A stretch of DNA of 53,524 nt, from contig CAZADS010000097.1 in assembly GCA_964483985.1 (NCBI GenBank), positions 1-53,524 of the forward strand, in the 5' to 3' direction. The translations under genes were made by a program, and so were the position numbers. Shown here in pieces: positions 34,851-44,316 of this stretch. Source of the DNA: CAZADS01 sp964483985. GTDB taxonomy: Bacteria; Pseudomonadota; Alphaproteobacteria; Thalassobaculales; Thalassobaculaceae. Numbering within the stretch: the stretch's first letter is position 1; the number at the start of each line of letters is the position of its first letter. The notes under the pieces were generated by a model. That model worked only from the letters and a program-made list of their open reading frames with translations, did no database searches and was not told the DNA's origin.

Positions 34851-35474
34851 TCATTTAGGTTTTTGACTTTTCGTATCTTTAAGCCTTTTTGCTCTAAATA
34901 GTTCTTTGAGTAATTCTAACCGTTCATTTCCCCAGAATAATTCTTCCTCAAATATAAAAGAAGGTACTCCAAATACACCTCGTAGGTGGGAATTTCGCAT
35001 AAGGTTTTGAAAATCTGCGCGGCCTTCCCCTTCTAGGTATTCAATAAAGTCACAAGAGGTCCCACCGCATTCCTCTAGCAAAACCCCGAGGGATTTGGCA
35101 TTTTCTATATCCAACTCGCGTTTAAAAAATCGTTTAAAAGCTAAATCGATAAACAAATCGGCCTTTTCAATCTTTTTTGCAAATAAGAGTGCTATCGAGG
35201 ATAAAGTAGAGTCAAAAATTTTGCGTGGGCCAAGAATAGTCATATTACGTCGGTTGGCCAATCGCCGCGCATCCATATAAGAATACTTTACGCGTCTCCA
35301 TTGGTGTTCATTGCGACCTTCAACTGATCCAAGGAATTCGGAGATGGTGAGATTGTAAGGTAGCCATTCCAGAACAACGTCATACTCGACTGCTATGGCG
35401 CGCAACGGTTTTACCGATAGGAACGCGTAAGGGCTCTTGAAATCAATGAATACATCTAGGTTTAACTGACCCAT
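34851..35474 (-). CDS. DsbA-family, 2-hydroxychromene-2-carboxylate isomerase-like protein
   Basis: This 207-residue protein of the kappa-class GST/DsbA fold begins with LDVFIDFKSPYAFLSVKPL, where the serine of DFxSPYA takes the place of the thioredoxin cysteines, as in HCCA isomerase. RRLANRRN and GVFGVPSFIFEEELFWGNERL are also typical. Characterised members isomerise 2-hydroxychromene-2-carboxylate in naphthalene degradation using glutathione; others have unknown roles in aromatic or lipid catabolism. It sits between the acyl-CoA ligase and the hydrolase on the same strand, which fits a catabolic role. Confidence 0.85.
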   Translation of the reverse strand: MGQLNLDVFIDFKSPYAFLSVKPLRAIAVEYDVVLEWLPYNLTISEFLGSVEGRNEHQWRRVKYSYMDARRLANRRNMTILGPRKIFDSTLSSIALLFAKKIEKADLFIDLAFKRFFKRELDIENAKSLGVLLEECGGTSCDFIEYLEGEGRADFQNLMRNSHLRGVFGVPSFIFEEELFWGNERLELLKELFRAKRLKDTKSQKPK

Positions 35475-35544
35475 GATCTGACCTTTTTAGTTTTAATTAA
35501 TGCTACTCTTTTTCTCTATACTCTCCCGACTTTTTTAACATCTA

Positions 35545-37149
35545 TTATGCTAATTTATCCCGTTTTATTTTAATCCCATGTGCCTCGCGATCCCACGTGT
35601 CATTGGTTACCCCGAGTTCTCGTAGTCCCGCCTTTTGAATTTTCGTGGTGGGTGTCTTGGGAAGTTCATTAACTATTCTGACGTAACGTGGGACCATAAA
35701 ATGCGCCATCCTTTCAATCAAAAAAGCAATTAATTCTTCTGGCGATAAAATTTTTCCAGGCTTAGTTGCTAACACTATCATCACATCATCTTCACCATAC
35801 TCACTAGGTACGGGAATGGCAGCGCATTCCTGTACTGTGGGGTGTTCGTTTACAACAACTTCTACTTCAAAAGAGGAAATATTTTCCCCGCGCCGTCTGA
35901 TAGTATCCTTTAATCGATCAACGAAATAGTAATTACCTTCTGAATCTCGGCGGAAGGCATCTCCCGTGTGGAACCATCCATTCCTCCATGCGCGGACGGT
36001 GGCATCCGGGTCTTTATAATAACCGTGATTAAGAGCCCAGGGCATATCTGGTCTTAGAATCAATTCTCCCACCTCTCCTTCTTTAACTTCAATATCGTTT
36101 TCGTCAACGATTCGGAGACTATTAGCGGATCTCGCCTTCCCCGCGCGACCAGATTCTAGAGGATTTTTCTCAGAAATAATTGGTGTGTTGACTTCGGTCA
36201 TATTAAAAATTGTGTAGATATCGGTCCCAAACCGGGCAGGAAATTGGATGGATTCTTCTGTGAGCGGAACGGAGAAAGCCATCCTGAGCGAATGATTTTT
36301 ATCGTCTAGGGATGCTTCTTGCTTTATCAAAAACGTACACATGACGCCTAGCAGAAATACAGCGGTGGATTCAGTCTCACGGACGACATTCCAAAACGTT
36401 TCGGTTCGGAAACCCGGGCTCATTGCTATTGAAGCGCCCCTGCAAAGCATCGCATAAACAATAAAGCATCCACCAATGTGAAACATGGGCAAATTGATCA
36501 AACTACGGTCGTCACTCCTAAGGCAGTACCATGCCTCCTCATCCATCCCATTGTACGCGTGATAATACGAGGACATTGTGCCCTTGGACGGGCCAGTAGT
36601 CCCGGAAGTATATACTATGGATTGTAAATCCCAGGGTTGAATTTCCCTTGAAGGTGGCAAGGGATCGTTTCGGTTACTTTCTATCCATGTGTGGTAGTCA
36701 ATGAGCTTTAGATTATCAATCCGGGTAGAATTCTTACCTGAAATTAATACGGTTTCTAATTTTGAGGTTTGAATATCTAAAAGACGCGGAACAAGTTCAC
36801 GATGAGCAATAATTAGCCTCGCATCTGAATTTTCAATAACGTGTTCAAGTAATGTGCCGCGATAACCAGTATTAATTGGAATATACACAGCACCAATATA
36901 GTTAATTGCCAAGTAAGTTTCTAGTGCTTCGGCACTGTTTGGAAGCCAAACTACTACGTGGTCGTCCTGCGCTACTTGGAGCTTTTGTAGGGCAGCTGAT
37001 ACTTTCTGTACTCGTTCAAGGGTTTCTTTGTAAGTCCAGTTGCCACCTTCTTCGAAAACTACAAAAATTTGATCTGGTCTTTCACGTGCGTGACGTTCAA
37101 GTACGTAGCGTGATACACAGATATTTGATGGGGGCAGTTGCCGAGCCAA
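35545..37149 (-). CDS. AMP-forming acyl-CoA synthetase (class I adenylate-forming)
   Basis: This roughly 534-residue ANL-superfamily ligase has the P-loop SIVYTSGTTGPSKGTMSSYY, then YTIFNMTEVNTPI, WFHTGDAFRRDSEGNYYFVDR and the C-terminal catalytic lysine in PKTPTTKIQKAGLREL. It resembles crotonobetaine/carnitine-CoA ligase (CaiC) types more than benzoate-CoA ligase, but specificity cannot be read. The start is a TTG at 37149: a perfect AGGAGG (minus strand of 37156-37161) lies six bases upstream, whereas an in-frame TTG at 37191 has none. It could supply CoA esters to the racemase or box enzymes; that is inference. Confidence 0.9.
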   Translation of the reverse strand: MARQLPPSNICVSRYVLERHARERPDQIFVVFEEGGNWTYKETLERVQKVSAALQKLQVAQDDHVVVWLPNSAEALETYLAINYIGAVYIPINTGYRGTLLEHVIENSDARLIIAHRELVPRLLDIQTSKLETVLISGKNSTRIDNLKLIDYHTWIESNRNDPLPPSREIQPWDLQSIVYTSGTTGPSKGTMSSYYHAYNGMDEEAWYCLRSDDRSLINLPMFHIGGCFIVYAMLCRGASIAMSPGFRTETFWNVVRETESTAVFLLGVMCTFLIKQEASLDDKNHSLRMAFSVPLTEESIQFPARFGTDIYTIFNMTEVNTPIISEKNPLESGRAGKARSANSLRIVDENDIEVKEGEVGELILRPDMPWALNHGYYKDPDATVRAWRNGWFHTGDAFRRDSEGNYYFVDRLKDTIRRRGENISSFEVEVVVNEHPTVQECAAIPVPSEYGEDDVMIVLATKPGKILSPEELIAFLIERMAHFMVPRYVRIVNELPKTPTTKIQKAGLRELGVTNDTWDREAHGIKIKRDKLA

Positions 37150-37238
37150 AATTAACCTCCTGTAAAGGGTTAATGCATTCAATAAAACCAAATTAAAACG
37201 GCCGCTTTACTGAAACGCAACTGTAAAACAACCTAAAA

Positions 37239-37967
37239 TTAGTCGAGTACTTCAATAAGGTGTGATATAATTTTATCGGGACGGACGTTTGATCCAGGTG
37301 GCAGAATTCCTTTGCCTCGTGGGTCTCGCCAGACCGAAAAAATTCCAAGTCGCTGGGGTGCGGCTACTTCCCACTCAAGATTATCGCCAACGATCCATGT
37401 TTGTCTGGGTTGAGCATCAATGGCCGACAAAGCTCTTTCGTATGATACCGGCTCGGGTTTTCCCACTCCTACCTCTCCTTCAATTTGAATATGAAGGAAA
37501 TACTGATCTAGTGAAAATTTTGCTATTTTTGCCCTTTGTGCTTCTGACGCCCCATTGGTTATTAGTGCTAAGCGAACACCCTGTTGTTTTAATGCTGTTA
37601 ATGTATTTATTGCGTCCGGATAAAGTGTCGTTTGTTCGGTCATAAGTTGTCCACAGCAATCTGCAATTTCCTTTCGCATTCTTCCTGAAAACCGACTATC
37701 GCGCCCAATTCCTTTTTCAAGAATCTCCAAACGAGCGGCCGAAAGATCTAAGCGGCCGATTTTGTGACGCTCTGGATCGGACCAAAAATGATTTGCAGAA
37801 AAATCAATTGCAGCGACGATTTGGTCGATATCTCCGGGCAAATCCTTGTGCGTTACGAAATGCGATTTCCATACCCTAATAAGAGCTTCTTTCCAAAAAG
37901 CCGTTCTGTGTTTATGTGGAGAGATTAAAGTGTCATCAAGGTCAAATAAAATTGCCGAAGGGCGCAT
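37239..37967 (-). CDS. HAD-superfamily hydrolase, subfamily IA
   Basis: This 242-residue protein has the four HAD motifs: LFDLDDTLISP (nucleophile D8 and acid D10), LALITNGAS, the lysine in VGKPEPVSYERAL, and WIVGDNLEWEV. An alpha-helical cap of about 80 residues lies after motif I. It is expected to be a Mg-dependent phosphatase of a small metabolite, or possibly a haloacid dehalogenase; the substrate is unknown. It starts 13 bp after the stop of the FliK-like gene and may be the last gene of the flagellar transcript. Confidence 0.88.
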   Translation of the reverse strand: MRPSAILFDLDDTLISPHKHRTAFWKEALIRVWKSHFVTHKDLPGDIDQIVAAIDFSANHFWSDPERHKIGRLDLSAARLEILEKGIGRDSRFSGRMRKEIADCCGQLMTEQTTLYPDAINTLTALKQQGVRLALITNGASEAQRAKIAKFSLDQYFLHIQIEGEVGVGKPEPVSYERALSAIDAQPRQTWIVGDNLEWEVAAPQRLGIFSVWRDPRGKGILPPGSNVRPDKIISHLIEVLD

Positions 37968-37980
37968 ACGTGGTTATCCG

Positions 37981-40152
37981 TTAAATATGGAGATCGGAAG
38001 TAACCCCCTCTTGATAGCCAGTTAATTCCTGTATGGGAAGGGTAGGAAACGTTTTTTGAACTCTGAAAGTCAAATATCCTGAATTCCCTGTTCGTTTTAT
38101 GGTGTTTTCGAATATTTCATAGAGTTGATTCTGTACCGTTTCTGGAAATGGCTGTTTTGTGCGGATTAATATCTGGATTGAGTTGGATTTAACTCTCCCA
38201 TCGATTTGAAGTTTGCCAATTCGGCTAAGGTTTATCTCTAAAATAAAACGAGTGTTTTTACTATTCTTTCCAGACGGGGAATCACCGTCTTTATTTTTAT
38301 AGATGAAAAAACGCATTTGATGGAGGTTTTCTTGTAGAGCGACGGGAACAAAAAATGCGCGCCAACCGCTCTCTGATGGTTCACTTGCTTGCTTCATCGT
38401 TTGGAATTCGTTTTGTAGACTTTTCCCATATGAGTTTCGTAAGTGTTCCACTGAACGTGAAATATCCTTTCCTAACCAGGAGCGCAGGTCACCGTGGCGA
38501 ATAGCTACGATAAATTGGAATAGGGAAGCGATCATTTGCGGGCCAATAGTCGTTATATTATTTTGAAAAATTTGGGCTGATGCTGCTGGATTAGATATTT
38601 CTAGGTTACGAACTGTTTGCTCTAAGTTTTCCCACTTGAAGGCGAGCTGCGCCAAAGGTGCCGGGGGCGGGGGCTTAGACAACTCCGGATAAGTGTTAAT
38701 GGGATGTGCCAGTTCGATTTCTATAATTGTTCCTATGGGAAAATCGCTTTCATGGGGCAGAGTAATTAAACCTAGCGAAGAAGATAGTATAATTTGTCCA
38801 CTGCTACCTCTCCCTTCAAGGGTAGTGCGAATTACAGTATTAGTTGCAGTTTGCACTCTATTTTTAGGGGGGTCGTCGTGTGTTTGAATAGACAAAATTC
38901 GTATGTCTAATTTTTGTGGTGAACGGGAGTCCTGTTGCGGTCTTTCTCTACTAATTTTATCAGAGGGGACTTCGAAGACGGCTTTCTGCGAATTTGCTTC
39001 TTCATTCGTTGGTGGGATATCTTTTATTGGGTCAAAAAGATATGCATGATTTTGTGATAGAATTCTTTTATTTGCTCCTCGTTTAGACTCGGGGCTATTT
39101 AATATCGTTTCCGAATGATTGTCGGCGGTCTTATTTGAAATTTGATCATTCGCGTATGGAAGTTTGGCAATTGTTTGATTTGCTGAATATGGTTTTTCTT
39201 TAATGTTTGGTTCTTCTTTTTTTTGAGGCTCAGTAGCCTTATCTTCTGTGACCGAGTTTGAAACATTGTAATTAAAATTAATATTGGAATCATATCTTTT
39301 GTAGATGCTGCTAATAATTTGAGACCTATTATCTTTTTTTGGCTTGTTTTGGGGGCTGGTAGCATTTGAAATATTAGATTGTAAAGATTGTCTTTCGTTT
39401 CGGAATTGGTTGGAAGAACCGGACTCTTTGGATTTAAGGCCAGGTTGATTTAGTTTTTCAAAAAACGGATTTAATGTGGTCGAGTTATTTTGGAAAATGG
39501 ACCTTTGGTTAGGGGTCGAGTGCCCTGAGTTTCTCGGATTCTTATCAGTTACTTCGTTTTCTGTAAAAGAAGAGGATGTTGGCCCTGATAGTGGTTTGGC
39601 TGACGTAGAACCAATGATATTATAATGACTCCCTTGCCCATCTGAAATTTTTCTTTGGTTGCCGTGTGTTAAAAGCGCTGATTTCGTTTGCTTAGCAGAG
39701 ATAGAGTTTTGGTATTGAAGTTTTTTATTAATTAAAGACGACTGAGGAAACATTATAGCGGTAGTTATTAATCCGACTTTCAATTTAGTATGGTTGGAAC
39801 TTAATTGCCCCGAATTATTTGGTAAAACATCTTTTGGTAATTTTTCAGGGAAATTTAATGGTCGTAAAACGATATTGATATTATTTTCGTTGCTATTAAG
39901 AACCTGTAAATTATATGATTGTCCAGGTTTAAGGAAATTTTGAGTTTCCAATGACGATTGAGCGGTCAAATCACCTTTTGGAGTAGAAATTTTTATTACT
40001 CCCTGGGGTGTAATTGAAGCAATTGTTATTTTGATTAAAGCTTCTGACTCGAACGATTTCAGTAACTCCTTACCGTGAGTTACGTGTGCCGTAACAAAAG
40101 GAGATGCAATCATTATCGCATCGGCTAGTGTGGTTGGTGGTATAGAGCTCAT
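37981..40152 (-). CDS. fliK: Probable flagellar hook-length control protein (FliK-like)
   Basis: This 723-residue protein has a large, Ser/Asn/Lys/Gln-rich middle (about residues 130-440) that looks disordered, as in FliK rulers. A folded C-terminal part follows, in which RFILEINLSRIGKLQIDGRV matches the conserved FliK C-terminal pattern. There is no signal peptide, consistent with export by the flagellar type III apparatus. The start overlaps the stop of flhG by 4 bp (ATGA), placing it in the flagellar transcript. Similarity outside the C-terminal motif is low, so the name is likely but not certain. Confidence 0.65.
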   Translation of the reverse strand: MSSIPPTTLADAIMIASPFVTAHVTHGKELLKSFESEALIKITIASITPQGVIKISTPKGDLTAQSSLETQNFLKPGQSYNLQVLNSNENNINIVLRPLNFPEKLPKDVLPNNSGQLSSNHTKLKVGLITTAIMFPQSSLINKKLQYQNSISAKQTKSALLTHGNQRKISDGQGSHYNIIGSTSAKPLSGPTSSSFTENEVTDKNPRNSGHSTPNQRSIFQNNSTTLNPFFEKLNQPGLKSKESGSSNQFRNERQSLQSNISNATSPQNKPKKDNRSQIISSIYKRYDSNINFNYNVSNSVTEDKATEPQKKEEPNIKEKPYSANQTIAKLPYANDQISNKTADNHSETILNSPESKRGANKRILSQNHAYLFDPIKDIPPTNEEANSQKAVFEVPSDKISRERPQQDSRSPQKLDIRILSIQTHDDPPKNRVQTATNTVIRTTLEGRGSSGQIILSSSLGLITLPHESDFPIGTIIEIELAHPINTYPELSKPPPPAPLAQLAFKWENLEQTVRNLEISNPAASAQIFQNNITTIGPQMIASLFQFIVAIRHGDLRSWLGKDISRSVEHLRNSYGKSLQNEFQTMKQASEPSESGWRAFFVPVALQENLHQMRFFIYKNKDGDSPSGKNSKNTRFILEINLSRIGKLQIDGRVKSNSIQILIRTKQPFPETVQNQLYEIFENTIKRTGNSGYLTFRVQKTFPTLPIQELTGYQEGVTSDLHI

Positions 40153-40949
40153 TTAACCTCGAGAAACTTATCCAAAATGCCTCGCACGTCTTCTGCAGCT
40201 AGACTAGATGGAAACCTTGTTATTATCGATGTTTGACTCCGGATTGTTTCAGCTACCTTAGTGTCTCGTCGGATTGATCCAAGGTAAGAGGGGGTATATT
40301 TCAAGAAATTGTAGCTAGCTTTTCGGAGAGTATCATACGTTCGGCGACCTTCATTATGGCTCACACAATTGTTTATGATTATCTTAATATCAACAGCTGG
40401 GTTTGATTGTATCGAAAGCTTTATAAATGCATAGGCGTCAGTAAGAGAGGTGGGTTCAGTCGTTGCTATAACTATTAGCGTCGTTGCCTTATTGGATAAA
40501 TTCCGCACGGTTCGATCTATTCCAGCCCCCAAATCCATTACCACGAAATCATATGAAGTAGATAGGCATACCAGATCGTCCCCCAAAGCTGCCAAACGAT
40601 TATCTGGAAGTGTAGCTAGGTTTCCCGAGCCAGACCGACCGGCTAAAATGTCAAATTTTCCTTCTTCAAAACTGATAGCCGCTTCCGACAATGGGATTCG
40701 GCCGGAGATTACTCCCCCTAAGTCTCGTTCTGGCATTAATCCGAGTTGAATATCAACGTTCGCTAGTCCTAAATCGGCATCAAATAAGAGAACCTTTTTA
40801 TTTGATTGTGCCAAGACGTGTGACAGAGTTATAGAAAACCAAGTTTTGCCGACGCCACCTTTCCCAGACGCTATTGCTAGTATTTTGCCACCATCCGTAA
40901 TAGCATTGCGTTTGGATGAAATCTGCTCCGTATTTGGTGATGCTTTCAT
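40149..40949 (-). CDS. flhG: Flagellar number regulator, MinD-like ATPase
   Basis: This 266-residue ParA/MinD-type ATPase has the deviant Walker A ASGKGGVGKTWFSITLSH, the A' motif LFDADLGLANVDIQLG and the B motif FVVMDLGAGID. IIINNCVSHNEGRRTYDTL is typical of FlhG/FleN. FlhG restrains flagellar number by acting on FlhF GTPase and on the flagellar regulator. Its place directly after flhF confirms the assignment. A membrane-targeting C-terminal helix is not obvious. Confidence 0.88.
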   Translation of the reverse strand: MKASPNTEQISSKRNAITDGGKILAIASGKGGVGKTWFSITLSHVLAQSNKKVLLFDADLGLANVDIQLGLMPERDLGGVISGRIPLSEAAISFEEGKFDILAGRSGSGNLATLPDNRLAALGDDLVCLSTSYDFVVMDLGAGIDRTVRNLSNKATTLIVIATTEPTSLTDAYAFIKLSIQSNPAVDIKIIINNCVSHNEGRRTYDTLRKASYNFLKYTPSYLGSIRRDTKVAETIRSQTSIITRFPSSLAAEDVRGILDKFLEVK

Positions 40950-41062
40950 ATCAATGCATCCTCTTCGATGTGCAAGTACTTACTCTTGGGTATCCGTATT
41001 TTCATGTCAACTGACTACGAGCGTTCTTATTAAATTATGCAAAATAGGTTACTTTTCATTTT

Positions 41063-42037
41063 TTAAGTGTTTATCAATTTTGAAGTTATTTTATTAGATT
41101 TAGAGAGCAACAAATGTGCCAAAGATACGGGATTAAGAGCTTTCAATCCGTCAGCTACGTTTGGTCCAATTCCAGCACCACAAATATTTAATTTTCCGGA
41201 TGATGCTGCACTCAATAAACTTCCATGTCTTCGGCTTGTGTCTACTCGTGTTAGAATGATGTCGTGTGCACCTACGTCACTATAGGATTGTGCAAGTTCG
41301 GCCGCTTCATTTGGATCGGTTCCATCTGCTAAAACCAGTATAACTTTCGATTTTATCGCCTTAATGAGATCGATTTGTCGAGAGAATCCTGCTTGTTTTA
41401 ATGGGGTGCTGCCGGCACAGTCAATGATAGTTAGGCCCAAAGGATTGCAAGCTGCTAACGCATCTTGCAAAGACGTCGGGTCTGCGGCTTTCAAAAGGTC
41501 TATTTTTAGGATTTTTGTAAAAGCCTGAAGCTGCTGCACGCCGCCGGCTCGAACTGTATCGGTAGTTATAATATTCACTGGATGCTTGGCCATTACTGCT
41601 TGGGTTGCTAGTTTAGCTGATGTCACTGTTTTCCCCGAACCTGGAAGGCCAACCAACATCCAGACTCCGGGATTTTGTCCATCTGGTAAAGGAGTGAAAC
41701 TAAATAAACGGTCAACAGCTCCGGCTAACGCTATTTTGCTATCGTCAATCTCGAACTCCTGGGCTATCTCTACGAGTTTATCTGCAACTAATTTGGGCGT
41801 GCCATGATGGGCTAAAGCCTTACCAATTATATCCGTTCGGGTTGTTGCTTTTCTTATATCCTGAGTGTCAATGACGTGTGTGTCTTCTTCTTTTGGTTCA
41901 ATTGCCGCTGTTATCCTTACTCCCAACCCATCATCGTCTTTTTGAGACGAGATAATAATCGCTTCGTCTCCAAAATGGTTTTTCACTAATCTCATAGCGT
42001 CAGACATTGATGGTGCGGAGAAAGTTTTCAAACGCAT
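41063..42037 (-). CDS. flhF: Flagellar placement GTPase of the SRP family
   Basis: This roughly 324-residue FlhF has an N-terminal region starting LKTFSAPSMSDAMRLVKNHFGDEAII, as in FlhF B domains. The SRP-type GTPase that follows has the P-loop LVGLPGSGKTVTSAKLA, TTDTVRAGGVQQLQAF, IIDCAGSTPLK and GLKALNPVSLAHLLL. Some residues are relaxed: the DTAG motif reads DCAGS and the TKLD guanine motif reads TRVDTS. This may mean weakened nucleotide specificity, or simply variation. It positions flagella at the pole together with FlhG. flhA ends 34 bp upstream. The start is the ATG at 42037; a GTG directly before it is less likely. Confidence 0.88.
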   Translation of the reverse strand: MRLKTFSAPSMSDAMRLVKNHFGDEAIIISSQKDDDGLGVRITAAIEPKEEDTHVIDTQDIRKATTRTDIIGKALAHHGTPKLVADKLVEIAQEFEIDDSKIALAGAVDRLFSFTPLPDGQNPGVWMLVGLPGSGKTVTSAKLATQAVMAKHPVNIITTDTVRAGGVQQLQAFTKILKIDLLKAADPTSLQDALAACNPLGLTIIDCAGSTPLKQAGFSRQIDLIKAIKSKVILVLADGTDPNEAAELAQSYSDVGAHDIILTRVDTSRRHGSLLSAASSGKLNICGAGIGPNVADGLKALNPVSLAHLLLSKSNKITSKLINT

Positions 42038-42074
42038 CACTTAACCCCATGTGACCGATGATAAAACAAGCCCA

Positions 42075-44198
42075 TTAAATTTGTCCCAATGTTCTGATTT
42101 TCGCTTTCGGGTGAATCTCATTCTGGGATAATACTTCAATTTGAGGTCTAAATCTTTCTATAATTGACCTAACAAAAGGTCTAATAGCTGGGGATGTCAG
42201 CATAACCGGCACCTGACCGGTCTCTGCGAATTGGTCCATCGACGTGCGGACGCTTGAAATAAATCTTTGCAATTGGCTCGGTGCCATTGACAACTGTCGT
42301 TCGTCGCCTTGTCCTATAATAGATTCAGCAAACGTTTGTTCCCATTCTGGGGAGAGAGTGACAAGAGGAATGGAATCGTCCTCGCCAGTGTTTTGTTCAC
42401 TTATTTGTCGCGCTAATCGGGTTCTTACATGTTCAGTTATCTGGGTTACATTTCGTGTAAAAGCACAAGCCTCGGAAATACCCTCTAAAATCGTAGTTAG
42501 ATCCCTTATAGAAACTCTCTCGCCGAGCAGATTTTGTAACACTCTTTGAACACCTCCCACAGAAATTAAGTTAGGTATAACATCTCCAACTAGTTTTTGA
42601 TGTTGAGTTGGCAATTCGTCCAGAAGGTTTTGAGTTTCAGTGTATGAAAGTAACTCGGGCATATGGTCTCTAATGACCTCTGTTAAATGAGTTGTGACAA
42701 CCGTTGCAGGATCGACGACGGTATAACCTTTAAACATAGCTTCTTCTCGGTTCTCTGGGTCTACCCACATAGCAGGCAACCCGAAAGTAGGTTCGGTTGT
42801 CTCTGTCCCAGGTAGATCGATCACTTCGCCGGAAGAATCCATAACTAACAGGCGATTGGGTCTTATATCGCTTCGCCCCACTTCTATTTCTTTTATTTTT
42901 AAGACATAGGTGTTAGCAGGTAGTTGTAAGTTATCCTGAATTCTTACCTGAGGCATAATAAAACCACTTTCAGATGCCAGTTGACGCCGCAGAGCCTTGA
43001 TCTGGTCAGTCAACCTTTGTCCCTCCTGATCCGCACTAACTAAGGGTAAAAGCCCGTAACCAAGTTCCAATCGGACTAGGTCCATGTGTAAAGCGGAAGA
43101 TATGGGTTCCTCTTCAAGCGTTGTTTGCGATTTTTCAATCAATATGGATTCGGCTTTTGCGTCGTCCAATTTTTGGGCGCGATAAAGTAAAAACGCTCCA
43201 CCACCCGCTAGAAAAGCTAAACTCATAAAAGGTATTACCGGTATGCCTGGTAGTAATGAGAGGATTATCATAAGAAAAGAACTTAGAGCCAACGCTTTAG
43301 GATATCCTCCCAGTTGGCTAAACACTGCCTTGTCGGTGGGACCGCTTGTACCACTTTTAGTCACCAATAAGCCAGCAGCGGTTGAAACGATCAAAGCTGG
43401 TATTTGACTGACTAAGCCATCCCCTACAGTCAATAAGGTATACGTCTGTGACGCTTGGTTAAAGCTTAAATCTTGTTGCGCCATTCCAATAATGATGCCC
43501 CCTATCACATTAATAAACGTGATCAGTAAGCCTGCTATCGCGTCACCTCTGACAAATTTTGATGCTCCATCCATCGCACCAAAGAAAGAGCTCTCTGAGC
43601 TAAGTTCGTCTCTTCTTTTGCGAGCTTCATCTTCGTTAATCAACCCCGAAGATAGATCGGCATCAATCGCCATTTGTTTTCCGGGCATTGCGTCAAGGCT
43701 GAAGCGAGCCGAGACTTCTGCTATTCGCCCCGACCCTTTGGTTATTACGATAAAGTTTACGATAACCAAAATTGCAAATACTATTACCCCTATTACAGGA
43801 TTTCCACTCATCATAAATTGACCAAATGCCTGTATAACCTGACCTGCCGCCGCGGTCCCTGTATGTCCATCGGCCAGGATAAGGCGTGTCGAAGCTAGAT
43901 TGAGAGCCAACCGCATCATTGTGGCAATAAGTAAAATCATTGGGAAGGCATTGAAATCTAGTGGCCGCGAGATGAACAAAACAGTCATTAAAATTAATAC
44001 GGAAAATGCTATAGAAACGCCAAGAGCCAAGTCCAATAGCCATGTTGGCATGGGCAGAATTAAAACAGAAAGAATCGCGATAACGCCTAACGCTAATGCA
44101 AGGTCGCCTCGTCTGGAGATTTGGTTAAATAAATTAAATCCTTCTATACCAAACGTAGTGTTTTCATTTTCTGGAGTCTGATTGGATGTTTCACTCAT
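42075..44198 (-). CDS. flhA: Flagellar export gate protein FlhA
   Basis: This 707-residue protein has about eight transmembrane helices in the first 330 residues, for example LALALGVIAILSVLILPMP. The family signature ISxRFSLDAMPGKQMAID appears as AEVSARFSLDAMPGKQMAID. It is followed by DLSSGLINEDEARKRRDEL and SSFFGAMDGASKFVRGDAIA. A cytoplasmic C-terminal domain of about 350 residues forms the nonameric ring that docks export substrates. Length and motifs are complete. The 118 bp upstream towards flbD contain no clear promoter consensus. Confidence 0.97.
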   Translation of the reverse strand: MSETSNQTPENENTTFGIEGFNLFNQISRRGDLALALGVIAILSVLILPMPTWLLDLALGVSIAFSVLILMTVLFISRPLDFNAFPMILLIATMMRLALNLASTRLILADGHTGTAAAGQVIQAFGQFMMSGNPVIGVIVFAILVIVNFIVITKGSGRIAEVSARFSLDAMPGKQMAIDADLSSGLINEDEARKRRDELSSESSFFGAMDGASKFVRGDAIAGLLITFINVIGGIIIGMAQQDLSFNQASQTYTLLTVGDGLVSQIPALIVSTAAGLLVTKSGTSGPTDKAVFSQLGGYPKALALSSFLMIILSLLPGIPVIPFMSLAFLAGGGAFLLYRAQKLDDAKAESILIEKSQTTLEEEPISSALHMDLVRLELGYGLLPLVSADQEGQRLTDQIKALRRQLASESGFIMPQVRIQDNLQLPANTYVLKIKEIEVGRSDIRPNRLLVMDSSGEVIDLPGTETTEPTFGLPAMWVDPENREEAMFKGYTVVDPATVVTTHLTEVIRDHMPELLSYTETQNLLDELPTQHQKLVGDVIPNLISVGGVQRVLQNLLGERVSIRDLTTILEGISEACAFTRNVTQITEHVRTRLARQISEQNTGEDDSIPLVTLSPEWEQTFAESIIGQGDERQLSMAPSQLQRFISSVRTSMDQFAETGQVPVMLTSPAIRPFVRSIIERFRPQIEVLSQNEIHPKAKIRTLGQI

Positions 44199-44316
44199 AG
44201 CAATATTTAGGCCTCGGTGGATATTACTTTGGTTAAGCTGTGCTCTAGCTAAAAACTAAGTAAGGCATTTATGATTGTGTCCTTAACTCAAATATAAAGC
44301 TTAAAAAATTCTATTT

